Made by a program: the position numbers and the translations under genes. A DNA stretch of 64,000 bases from Heterodera schachtii. Its lineage: Eukaryota; Nematoda; Chromadorea; Rhabditida; Heteroderidae. The stretch is from NCBI GenBank assembly GCA_023374025.1, contig SIJG01000189.1:81735-145734 (forward strand). Reading direction: 5' to 3'. Of this stretch, positions 54,456 to 64,000 are shown piece after piece; the first letter of the stretch is position 1, and each line of letters starts with the position of its first letter. Below the pieces are notes generated by a model that was not told the DNA's origin, searched no databases, and worked only from the letters and a program-made list of their open reading frames with translations.

Positions 54456-55993
54456 ATGGGACTCCCTTTATTCCTTCTGTTGATTGGAACAATCATTGCT
54501 TATTGCAATGGTGATCCAAAGATGAAATCTGTTGAAGAGAAAAGTGTGCCGCCGGCCGCCTTTTGGCCTTACATTTTGCATCCAAAAACACCGCAGCATA
54601 AATCAGAGTGGGTTTTTAAATACATATGCCATTTTGAGTTTTGACACCAAATATTTGTATGTGTCAGGGATGGCATTCCGAGGCCCCAAAATTTTTTGGA
54701 AATCGGAATTCCGAGGGGTCAAAAATTCACGGAAGTCGAAATCGGAATTCCATGCCATCCCTGATATGTGTTATTAACGATTATAATAAGACTAAATTTT
54801 CAAAATTTTTCGACGCCGCTAATGGCCCTAATTAAGAGAGAGGGAGGATTACTACGATGCCGTACGAGCAGAAGAGGAGGAGGCGGAGAAAGCAACATTG
54901 ACAAGCAGTACAGCAGCAAACAAAGGCAAAGAAAAGCAACAAGGAGAGCAGGAGGAAGAAGAAGCGCGACAACTACAGCAAATGATGGCACTTCTGTTGG
55001 CCAACATGGACCCGGTGCCAATGTTTACCGCCAGCAGCGAAAAGCCAAAAACGATAGCACAAACGATGGCACCGACAAAGCACAAAGTGCCAACGAAGGC
55101 AGCAACCGCGTTGACAATGTTTAAAGTGAACGGGGAAACGTACGACGACGAGCGGACGGAAGCGGGCAAAGACGACGAAGAAACTGACGATGATGACGAC
55201 GAAGAAGTGCTTGGAACCCACAAAATGGTTGACACGGAATTGAAGAAGCACAACTTGGTTGTGCTGCCGGACGGGTCGGACTCTGCCGATGTCCGAGAGG
55301 CGGATGCTGAGGTGGGCTCTCGAGAATGGCGGCAATTTGGGAGGGTGGAAGTGGGGATTTGATAGTGGACGTAAGGAGGGCGGTAACAGATATACTGTAT
55401 AATAAATATACCGTAATGCCCGAGACAAAAATTGAGTAAGATTATTTCAATTAACTAAAGAATCATTGGTAAAATACAAAAAGTGCATAAAATTTCATTG
55501 TTTATTCAGTGAAAACACACAAATTTTTCTTCCAACTTTTTCAAAAAATTTCGGAAACAAATCCAAATAAATAGGTTTGGATTTCAAACAATTTTAAGAA
55601 CACATTGGAAATTTTACCCAAATTCTTAAAATAAACAATACTGTAATCAGACTACTGTAAGTCTTTTTCTGTATCAATCCAACGCTTATGATTTCAAATG
55701 ATACTATAGCGTATATTGTTTTAAAATAAATTCCGATTCGCTGACGCATTTCTGCTGACTTTTAAATTGTTTTTTTTCATGTACAGGCGGACGGAGTCGA
55801 ACAAATGCCTTCAAAAGGGACGGTGGACGGACAAACGCACTTTTTGGTTGACGGAGAAACCGGCGGAGAAGGGCCAAAAATGATGGCACCCAAAGTTGTG
55901 CAACCCGTTGACGGGGAAGCAATCGCTAAACGCAAGGGCGCAACGCAATTTCCGAAGCCGCCCGAGGCGGAGATTGTCCGAATGGAGCAATAA
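54456..55993 (+). CDS. Predicted secreted acidic low-complexity protein
   Basis: Exons 54456-54611, 54841-55311 and 55787-55993 join in frame to 277 residues. Residues 1-19 look like a signal peptide (MGLPLFLLLIGTIIAYCNG). Exon 2 has a Glu-rich start (AEEEEAEKAT), a Gln-rich patch, and an Asp/Glu block (DDEETDDDDDEE). Exon 3 has VDGQTHFLVDGETGG and VVQPVDGEAIAKRK. No domain recognised. A signal peptide with disordered acidic sequence is seen in many nematode secreted proteins, effectors included, but that role is a guess. The first acceptor (TAAGAGAG|AGGGAG) is weak. Intron 1 carries a hAT-like MITE. Intron 2 is AT-rich (475 bp). Confidence 0.55.
54665..54763. mobile_element. hAT-like MITE, copy B
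   Basis: CAGGGATGGCATTCCGA to CATGCCATCCCTG, with flanks GTATGTGT and ATATGTGT (7 of 8 match). Inner GGAATTCC motifs are palindromic. It sits in intron 1 of the secreted-protein gene. Confidence 0.7.
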
Positions 55994-56683
55994 AATGCTG
56001 CGAAGTCTAATCCACCTATTTACAAAATTATGCCAAACCCATTAAATAAAGCATTATCATATTTTCATTCTCAAATTAAAAAAAATCGACGGCTACGTGA
56101 TCAATCAGCAGATGTAGTGACTGACAGTGAGTGCCATCGTTTGGAAAGGCGCAACCCTTTTATTTTTCTTCGAGCCAAACAATTGTTTGCCATTTCCTAT
56201 TTTATTACTAGAGACCGCATTTTGAGGCATATGCCTTTTTTTTCTGCGCATTACTTTCGATATATTAAGCATAAATAACGCATTTTCCACTTGGTTGGAG
56301 GCTTCTACGTTGACTTTTATTATGCCTTTTTTTACGTGTTTTGCTCCCTAAAAACCTTAGAAATAATTTTTTAATGCCTTTTTTCATGCCTTTTTCGGGA
56401 TTTTCGTGCCTTTTCATGCCTTTTTTTCAATTTTTTGGTGCCTATTTTATTGCCTTTTTCGCGATTTTTGGTGCCTTTTTTTGCGGTCTCTATTTATTAC
56501 TGCAATGTTTTGATTGAAATGTGTTCATCAAAATCAATCAAAATTTAAGCGATCAATAAAAGATTTTTGTAAAAAAATGTACAAAAAAATGGTTAATTTA
56601 GGCAAAATTATTAATTTTCAAATTATATGGGAAAAATTTTTAAGGATCAAAGAGCAAAAAATTAAAATTCTTCCGATTTCGGG
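55994..56683. other. Spacer with TGCCTTTTT repeats
   Basis: 56230-56480 holds about ten copies of a TGCCTTTTT-like string, irregularly spaced. A short open frame at 56030-56278 is unrecognised and probably chance. Confidence 0.45.
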
Positions 56684-56812
56684 TACCTCCCTTTCGTTCC
56701 AAAATGCGCATTAAGCGAACGGCCGACAATTGGTCCCATTGGAGGCGGATAGATTTATTGTTTTTGATCCGTGGAATTTGCACAATCCGAGTGCTCATTC
56801 CCTTCTGTGATA
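56684..56812 (-). pseudogene. GM130/GOLGA2 exon fragment
   Basis: Inverse copy of golgin exon 25801-25931 with small indels (GAGCACTCGGATTGTGCAAA shared; LSA.RL.RILER readable). The frame is broken. Confidence 0.85.
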
Positions 56813-57150
56813 CCATGGACATTTTGCCCCAGTTGGCGACGTTATTGCGTTGGCATCATTTTTTTTGCATAATGTCCAACATTGCGTCGTGCAACTCAGT
56901 CAAAATGGCCTATACTCCATGATTGCCTCGAAGTTTTTGATTTGTTTAAATACCGATGAAAATTTTACCGATACCAAAAAGCAAATAGTAAATTATAGAT
57001 TTATTCTACCAATAATTCATAGTAAGGATACGATGACAAAGGACTGTTAAGAGGTTTTTAACACATGCAATGCTGATGAGTGAATGAATTTGAAAAATGA
57101 ATAAGAGGTTTAATTCAAACCAAAGCAACAAAAAACAAAGTGAAGAAAAT
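56813..57150. other. Spacer with a shared 3' flank
   Basis: 57061-57150 matches 58825-58909 (CTGATGAGTGAATGAATTT), the downstream flank of family copies E and F. Nothing else recognised. Confidence 0.4.
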
Positions 57151-57515
57151 TTATTGGAGATTCTTATGATCGGGCAAATTATGATGTGCCAGTGGGAAGG
57201 GCCCTCCATCTCGTCTTCATCTCCTGCTCCGCCGTTCTGCGGCCCTCGCCAACATTTTGCTGCGCCCCTCCGCCTCCAATTTGCTGCGCCCCAACGCCAC
57301 CAATTTGCTGCGCCCCTCCGCTTCCAATTTGCTGCGCCCCACCGCCTCCAATTTGCTGCGCCCCTCAGCCTCCAATTTGCTTCGCCCCAAGGTCCACATT
57401 TTGCTGCCCTCCTTCGCAGAAAAGCCGAATACTTTTTTCACCCGGCGGCAACCCCGGCACATGCCTTGTTGATTTTGTGTGCTTTCACCACCACCTCCGT
57501 CACTCTGTTGATGGG
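57151..57515 (-). pseudogene. Family copy E tail fused to a golgin exon fragment
   Basis: On the minus strand 57515-57425 matches golgin exon 23793-24016 (NVAHQQS, ESTQNQQGMC.GCRR). It runs straight into a 24-30-bp tandem repeat (AANWRR-type, 57250-57420) and then the small-family tail. A one-base loss after EME takes the tail (LAHHNLPDH) out of frame before the stop at 57151. This is a chimera of two gene relics. Confidence 0.6.
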
Positions 57516-57521
57516 CAACAT

Positions 57522-58363
57522 TAAATGATCTTCCTGATGTGATACCATCAGGAGTTAATATTAAATTATATGCTGATGATGTTAAAATATATATATGTTA
57601 TAAAATAAGATCTGAAATTGAAATTATGCATAAAACCTTGCATAATTTATTTGAATGGGCAAATAAATGGCAAATAAAAGTTTCAACTCAAAAAACTTTT
57701 GTACTTTATTTGGGTTCAAAAAACCCAAAAGAAACATATAAATTTGATGAGAATATAATAAATGCTGTGGATACAATTAGAGACTTAGGGGTAAATATCG
57801 ATAATAAATTACTCTTTTCTGATCACATTTTACAAATAACAAGGAATGCATATTTACGTATGCGATCCTTGTTTAGAATAATAAAATCAAAATCTTCAAA
57901 AATCTGGATTATTTTATACAAAACTTACATTAGGCCTTTATTGGAATATGCTCCTGAGGTTTGGAATCCGTCTCTTCAAAAAAATATACAAAAAATTGAG
58001 AAGTGTCAAAAATATTTCACCAAAAGGGTTTTTTTTAAATGCAGCCTTCCACCAATTCCATACCAACAAAGATTAGAATACCTACAACTGCCAACACTTG
58101 AGAATAGGCGAAAGCTGTTCGATCTGTTCATGGCACATAAAATAATCTATGGCCGAACAGATCTAGATTTATTTAAAATTTTTAAGCCATCTGGTCGCTT
58201 TAACTCCCCCTCTTATAGACTTAACACAAAATATAAACTAGGCAAAAAATATATTCCATTTGCGGGAAGGGCAACCAAACTGTGGAATCAATTAGATAAA
58301 GAACTTGCAAAAATCAATTCATTAAATCAATTTAAAACAAAAATCAAAAATTCTTTAGAGTAA
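57522..58363 (+). pseudogene. LINE reverse transcriptase, 5'-truncated
   Basis: Open from about 57522 (NDLPDVIPSG) through LYADDVKIY, the RT catalytic box, then the thumb (WANKWQIKVSTQKT, VDTIRDLGVNI) and a C-terminal region ending FKTKIKNSLE, about 280 residues. Layout is that of non-LTR elements. The endonuclease and the first RT motifs are missing, so it is a typical truncated insertion. It separates family copies E and F. Confidence 0.85.
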
Positions 58364-58909
58364 TTAGAAGCCGAATTACTGAAAAAAATATGTTTTCTTA
58401 AATAAATAGTTACATAAGCGATTCGATAGTTTTGATAAATTTGAACCGCTTTGACTTATATTTATTTTAATTGTGTGACTTGTGATCTCTCTTTAAATAT
58501 TTATTCATTTTTTTATTTTTTCCGAATTACTTTAGGACAATTTATATGTTGTCCACAAAGTAAGCGGATTTTCCCTTTTGTGGACCTTTTCTTTATTGAA
58601 TAAATAATAATAAAAAATAATTGCATCGGCACACTTTTCAAATTCCGTTGTGCTGTTGGCCGCTTGCTGGTCAGTTGTTTTTTGTGTCGATTGACTCGCA
58701 AAGGTGCCCAGGAAGTGATCACGTTCAGCGACCTATGAGAATCAAGTCAAATTTTTAATTGGTTCTAATAACAACGCATATTAAGGATATGATGACTAAG
58801 GACAGCTGAGATTTTGACACCTGCAATACTGATGAGTGAATGAATTTTAAAAATGAAAAAGTTTTTAATCCAATAAAATGCAACAAAAACAAAAACAAAT
58901 GAAGAACAT
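58364..58909. other. LINE 3' region and flank
   Basis: AT-rich. CGAATTACT occurs just past the LINE stop and again near 58523. No gene seen. Confidence 0.4.
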
Positions 58910-59210
58910 TTATTGCACATTTTGATGATCGGGCAAATTGTGGTACACCGGTGGGCATGGACCCTCCTGTTCATCTCCTGCTCCGCCGTTCTGCGGCCCT
59001 CGCCAACATTTTTCTGCGCCCCAACGCCTCCAATTTGCTGCGCCTCTCCGCCTCCAATTTGCTGCGCCCCTCCGCCTCCAATTTGCTGCGCCCCTCCGCC
59101 TCCAATTTGCTGCGCCCCAACGTCCACATTTGCTGCCCTCCTTCGCCGGCAGCAATCTGTCCTCCACCTCCTGGTCCGCCGGTCCCCCAGCACCACCAAA
59201 AGGCCCGGCG
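58910..59210 (-). pseudogene. Small membrane-protein family, copy F (5' part lost)
   Basis: A Trp cluster (FWWCWGTGGPGGGG) is visible near 59200, then a 24-bp tandem repeat (GAQQIGGG or AANWRRRG by frame, 58995-59130), then the in-frame acidic and His/Pro tail GDEQEGPCPPVYHNLPDH, stop at 58912-58910. The N-terminal helix is gone. Repeat and tail are in different frames from the Trp cluster. Confidence 0.55.
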
Positions 59211-59453
59211 ACAACTGAACCCCGATTTCGTCACCCTCTATGTCCAACGACTTTGAGGTGTCGGCGGAAGTTCCAGCAGAGAACTTCGAAATCCAATGAT
59301 GAATTAAAATTCAATTTGGTTACTTTCGTCATTCGAAATAAAAAAAAATTGAAAATGCTTAAGAAATGACAAGGAAACAAAAAATTTTCTTAAAAGGGGG
59401 GCAAACTGAACTATCACCCAAATTTGTCAGTGATTAAACCGTGCCATCCATAT
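59211..59453. other. No gene seen
   Basis: AT-rich flank without recognisable features. Confidence 0.4.
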
Positions 59454-59572
59454 CAGGGATGGCATTCCGAGACCCAAAAAATTTTCGGAAATCGGAATTC
59501 CGGGGGTCAAAAAATTTTCGGAAATCGGAATTCCGACCCCAAAATGGAAATCGGAATTCATTGCCATCCCTG
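59454..59572. mobile_element. hAT-like MITE, copy C
   Basis: CAGGGATGGCATTCCGA to TTGCCATCCCTG, flanks ATCCATAT and ATCAATAT (7 of 8 match). The interior has three GAAATCGGAATTCC repeats. Confidence 0.7.
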
Positions 59573-59958
59573 ATCAATATGTTGAGTTAAAGCACAGGTC
59601 AACAGAAATAGAATTATCAAAACATAGCCGGTGGAAATGTTTAAAGGATTGTTTAATGAAAAAATCACTAGACGCATAAAAATTGATTGGACGCGTAAAA
59701 AAGTGATTGGATATACTTAAAAATTGATTGGACGCATAAAAAAGTGATTGGATACTTAAAAATTGATTGGACGCATAAAAAAGTGATTGGATACTTAAAA
59801 ATTGATTGGACGCATAAAAAAGTGATTGGATACTTAAAAATTGATTGGACGCATAAAAAAGTGATTGGATACTTAAAAATTGATTGGACGCGTAAAAAAA
59901 TGATTGGATACTTAAAAATTGATTGGACGCATAAAAGTGATTGGATACTTAAAAATTG

Positions 59959-60956
59959 GGTAATACTACCGATGGTAGGACCCCTTTTTTGAAAAAAAAA
60001 AATTTACATTTTAAAAGTCACTGAAAATATGTTTCTAAGGGATTTCGGGGTCGCTGAACACGAATATGATATTCACTTTGACCAATTTCGAATCCCGGAC
60101 CCGAATTCGAACAAAAAGTCGAAAACCTAAAATTTTCAAAATTCTCAATTTCGTTAGAATATGCTTAAAATAACCCATTTTACTGTTACAATAATTTTTG
60201 ACTAAATTTTGCATGTTTTAATCATTTTGGAACAAAATTGGGTACTAGTGCAGTTGGTACGCCACAAAAATTTTTTTTTATTTAAGTCGTCTAAAAAATG
60301 TTTCCAGGGTTTTCGAGGGCGCTGATTATGATTCCGACGTCCATTTCGACTAATTCAGAGTCCTGGACTCAAATTCGAACAGTTGGTCGAAGTCAAAAAT
60401 TCTCAAAACTTTTCACCAAATAAATGTGACCAACAATATGTCAAATATAGAGAAATTAATTTCGCATGGACAAGAATTTTTCTACGTTGATATGATTAAG
60501 TTATTCCACTGAAATTGACCAATTAAATAATTTCACTGCTTTAAAACTTCATGAAAAACCCGCATTATTGAATGACGGTGGTAAAAAGTTTTTTGAGAAT
60601 TTTTGACTTTTCGACCAAATGTTCGAATTTGAGTCCGGGACTCTGAATTGGTCAAAATGAAGGTCGGATTCGTAATCAGCGCCCTCGAAAACCCTGGAAA
60701 TATTTTTATACGATTTCAATAAAATAATTTTTTTTTTGTGGCGTACCAACTGCACTAGTACCCAAAATTGAGAATTTTGAAAATTTTAGATTTTCGACTT
60801 TTTGTTCGAATTCGGGTCCGGGATTCGAAATTGGTCAAAATGAATATCAGATTCGTGTTCAGCGACCCCGAAAACCCTTAGAAACATATTTTCAGTGACT
60901 TTTAAAAAGTTAAATATTTTTTTAAAAAAAGGGGTCCTACCATCGGTAGTATTACC
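59959..60956. mobile_element. hAT-like TIR element inserted in the minisatellite, 8-bp TSD
   Basis: GGTAATACTACCGATGGTAG at the left end is inverted at the right end. The arms stay similar for about 200 bp, including CGGGGTCGCTGAACACGAAT. AAAAATTG is duplicated at 59951-59958 and 60957-60964. No coding capacity. Confidence 0.85.
60240..60763. mobile_element. Nested TIR element
   Basis: A 26-bp perfect inverted end begins GGGTACTAGTGCAGTTGG. The arms stay alike for about 150 bp. AAAATT flanks both sides (60234-60239 and 60764-60769). It lies inside the larger element and shares its GCGCTGATTATGATTC-type core, so it is a relative. Confidence 0.8.
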
Positions 60957-61017
60957 AAAAATTGATTGGACGCGTAAAAAAGTGATTGGATACTTAAAAA
61001 TTGATTGGACGAATAAA

Positions 61018-61414
61018 GTGACCTTGAGCCTTTTGAAAAAATATATTTTTGCCTCTTTTGGCGTTATGCCCAAAATTTATTAAAAATGCAATAAAAAACG
61101 AAAAATGCACCCCTAAGAATTGTCGGGGGCTTAGCGGGCTTTTACCGGTCCATCCTGGTCCAGGTTAATTTTCTGATTTGTGAGACCGGTACCGTTCATT
61201 TCCAATCTCTAACGTCGCACGAAAATTTAAACACGGAACTGAATCGTTCCCATAATTTTTCGTTAATTGAATTTTTAAATTTTCGTGATCTCTTCAAGGA
61301 AAATGATTTTTTTTAACCCATACGAAATTTTTCATAATTTTTTATCTTTTAAATCCGCATTTCTTAATATTCTCCAAATCTTTTTCCAGCCTTGCTAATT
61401 AAAAAGGAGTCGCG
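61018..61414. other. 5' flank of the ligase gene
   Basis: AT-rich. A TTTTTCCAG acceptor at 61381-61389 lies 25 bases before the ATG and could be a spliced-leader acceptor. Confidence 0.5.
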
Positions 61415-63400
61415 ATGAAATTTCTCCACAACAATTTGCTGTTCGCGGTTTGCAATCAGCGCCAACAGATTCGCACACTGATGCTGCACGAGCACAGCGG
61501 CATGGCCCTGTTGACCGGCAACGGCATTCGCGTGCCGCCCTGCGCCGTGGCACGCACCGCTGACCAGGCATTTGAGGAGGCGAACAAAATTGGTAAACAA
61601 ATCATCGCCTTGGAGTGTTTCGCCAGAATTCCTGGCACTTTTTTAATTTATATCCCTCGACTTTCCAGTTGATGGCATCCAAAAAATATTTAAACCATTG
61701 AGGGGGAGACCCTTTTGGTTTGCAAAACTTTTTTTCTAAAAAAACGTGAAAACTTGTTTCTGCGGCACTTTTGGGGTCGCTGCTGATCACGAATTGGCAC
61801 ATCTATTTCAAGCAATCCAAAGCCGAAAATTCAATTTTTTTTTGGTCCACTAACAATAAGCAAAATAACTGGATGTTTGGGGGATATAACTAAACAAGTG
61901 CCGCCTTTACCTCGATTGTTGGAGGCCTAGTTCTATAATTGGCATTTCATGTTTGCACCTCTCAAAAAACCCGACTTGTTGCAGTTTTTCATTACTATAA
62001 AATTGCACTACCAGTAAAAATAAACGGTTGCATTAATGCTCCGTAACTCTTTTAATTTTAGTGAAAATTAACAATTGTAAGATAAACAAAATGTTTTTTT
62101 TTAAATTTTTGTCCACCAAAATCCCTTTTACAATTTTTATGAGGCAAAGACTACGTGGTGAAGGCCCAAGTGTTGGCCGGCGGTCGGGGCAAAGGCAAAT
62201 TCGACTCGGGACTGCAGGGCGGCGTCCAAATTGTTTTCTCGTAAGCCAATCTTTGTCTTTTTTCCCTTTTAAATGCTCAAAAATCCGTTTGAAATTGCCC
62301 TTTTCGCTATTCATTCATCGAAAAGCAATGCCATTCTACAAAAAAAAAAGTATACCCTAAATTTTTGTTGCTTAAGGCCTAACGAAGTGCGCGAAAAAGC
62401 GAGCCAAATGATCGGCTACCATTTGGTCACCAAACAGACGACGGCCGAGGGCCGACTGTGCCAGGCCGTGTTGGTCTCCAAGCGACTGTTCACGCGCAAG
62501 GAGTACTACTTCAGGTTTGGCATTATCGAAAACGCCTGGGAGGGGCGGGAAGGGCAAAAAATTGGGTCGAATTAAATTGGGTCGAATTCTTTCAAAAAAA
62601 AAAAAAATTTTTTTTTTTGAATTTGTGCCAACTTTTCGAATGATGGGTCTGTCCCCGGAATATTATTTGGTGGCATGTCATCATCATGTGATTCCAAGTC
62701 CTTTTTATCCGTTTCCCAATTTGTTCATTGTTTTGTCCTTTTTCAGCATCACTTTGGACCGTTCCACCGCCGGTCCCATTCTCATCGGCTCCTCCAAGGG
62801 CGGAGTCAACATTGAGGAGGTCATTTCCACGTTTTTGTTTATTCTGCAAAGTGTTATAACACGTTTCCATACAAAGAAAGGAAGAAAAACTGATTAAAAA
62901 AAGAAAAAAAATTTTTTAATTGTTTTTTTTAAATTTTCAAACAAACAAACGGAAAATAAATCTGATTTATGCCAATTTACAAATTTTGTGTATCCATTAC
63001 CATCGCCGAAAAGGCTGAATTTGAAAAATGGGGGCTTATCATTTTGTCTTGAAATTGAAATCCATGGCACTCACTCATTTCGTTTTTTGCAGGTTGCCGC
63101 CACTGATCCAAATGCGATCATCACCATTCCGATCAATATCAACACGGGCGTTACACCGCAGGTGGTTTAATTGATGGCGATTCTCGGGGGCGAGTACGAA
63201 AGCTTACCCCTCGAAAATTTACGAAAATTTTTCATTTTTAAATTCACAGATCGCCGAAGACATGGCCACTCGGATGGGTTTCCACGACGAATGCCGTGCC
63301 CAGGCAGCCGACACCATTCAGCGATTGTACGACCTGTTCATCAAAAGTGACGGGAACTTGGTCGAAATCAACCCAATGGTGGAGGACGCGGAAGGCAATG
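61415..63400 (+). CDS. SUCLA2: Succinate-CoA ligase (ADP-forming) subunit beta, 5' part
   Basis: Mitochondrial TCA-cycle enzyme. Exons 61415-61592, 62144-62240, 62377-62514, 62747-62819, 63093-63161 and 63250-63400 keep phase and give about 235 residues. The rest is beyond the window. ATP-grasp features: [10 protein letters not shown] and GIRVP near the start, [55 protein letters not shown], and [10 protein letters not shown], where the EINP acid binds metal. GVNIEE and EINPMVED fit the ADP-forming paralogue better than the GDP-forming one. The donor after exon 4 (GAG|GTCATT) is weak. Intron 1 holds a foldback-family arm near 61767. Confidence 0.92.
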
Positions 63401-64000
63401 GTATAGCGATTGGATGGACACGACTTTAGGGAGTCAACACAGTTTAACAAAAAGCAATACTCACTGCAGGCCTGTAACCAGGGGCAGTTGCCCCCTCTCC
63501 CTGCCCCCCCCCCCCCCCGAAATGAAAAAATTGATTTTTCTTTAAACTTTACTCAATTTTCTTTATAAAATAGGCCCTAAATTGTAAAAGTGGTCAGGGA
63601 GGGGGCGGGGGTCGTCGGCAAGAGTGAAAATACGAAAATTAATTGGATTTAAACAGATTTTTAAATAAATCTCGTTAAAAATTACAAAATTTTTCTAGTT
63701 CACCTGAAAATTCGTTATTTTTGGAGCAAATCTGTTAACAAATTGCACTAAAATTTAAAAAAAATCCCGGCGCCCCCTTTCGGCACCACTGGACCCTTAT
63801 TTTCCCAAAAGTTTTTTGAAAAGATATGCCCGCAAAAAAAAATTACAAAAAATAAACGTCCTAGTTTTAATGGCTGAGACCCCATTTGAAGCCCCTTTTC
63901 ATGTAGTCCCTGCTCCTGCCACGCCACGCCAATCAAATGTTTAAACTCACAAGCAGTTTTAAATTATGTGGGTCCGGACATTGAACTCCATGCTTAAAAT
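63401..64000. other. Intron of the ligase gene (to window end)
   Basis: Repeat-derived: GGGGCAGTTGCCCCCTC palindrome and a 15-nt C run (63504-63518), then CCCTTTCGGCACCACTGGAC, a string also seen near 13570 and 24710. The next exon is not in the window. Confidence 0.6.

Larger units (their letters stand above)
59669..61017 (+). repeat. 39-bp minisatellite, split by a TIR element
   Basis: Unit ATTGATTGGACGCATAAAA plus AAGTGATTGGATACTTAAAA, seven to eight copies at 59669-59958 and about 1.5 copies at 60957-61017. The element at 59959-60956 sits between the two parts. Confidence 0.85.

Noticed and set aside
57186..57524. + strand Cys-Pro repeat protein (PPICCAP units), also at 58913-59218
   Set aside because: It is the reverse of the minisatellite in family copies E and F. 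The minus strand carries the conserved acidic/His tail, the + strand nothing conserved.
59744..59992. Protein of repeated IDWTHKK units
   Set aside because: It is a translation of the 39-bp minisatellite, interrupted by a transposon, with no start context or homologue.

Overview
The window looks like nuclear DNA of a parasitic nematode, most likely a cyst nematode (Globodera/Heterodera type). The grounds are compact AT-rich introns with TTTCAG-type acceptors, animal orthologues (LRR1, WDR83, GM130, succinyl-CoA ligase beta), two Ty3/Gypsy elements, and two introns that only fit gene models with GC-AG splicing, a splice class I recall as unusually common in potato cyst nematode. The species call is inference.

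Four host genes are reconstructed on the + strand. A GM130/GOLGA2 golgin lies at 21742-26024 and has two unresolved frame problems. An intact 8-exon lrr-1 (CUL2 substrate receptor) lies at 44628-48468. A complete 9-exon WDR83/MORG1 WD40 gene lies at 48738-52413. The 5' part of an ADP-forming succinyl-CoA ligase beta gene (61415-63400) runs off the end. A three-exon gene for a predicted secreted acidic protein lies at 54456-55993. A possible terminal exon (15604-15621 plus 20724-20918) is split by an LTR retrotransposon.

Regions 1-10.4 kb, 26.5-35 kb and 39-43.7 kb are segmental duplications in the opposite orientation. They carry decayed lrr-1 copies, GM130 exon fragments, and members of a small single-pass membrane protein family that I do not recognise (six copies or fragments, one clearly intact at 39199-39405). 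The youngest lrr-1 duplicate forms a 3.5-kb inverted repeat with the live gene (arms 40186-43696 and 44579-48092, 882-bp spacer).

Mobile DNA dominates the rest. A minus-strand Ty3/Gypsy element (2410-7459, TSD AAAAT) and a plus-strand one (15622-20723, TSD CTGAC, LTRs apparently identical) each carry an array of short palindromes between the 5' LTR and gag. There are also hAT-like elements with 8-bp duplications, MULE/foldback-like elements with 9-bp duplications (one with minisatellite-built inverted ends and an empty site in a paralogous copy), a truncated LINE reverse transcriptase, a Helitron-type helicase remnant beside a 369-bp assembly gap, many foldback repeats, tRNA-like pol III box pairs, minisatellites and 15-17-nt G/C homopolymers.

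All exon boundaries are manual readings from frame, splice dinucleotides and family knowledge. No alignment or expression data were available.
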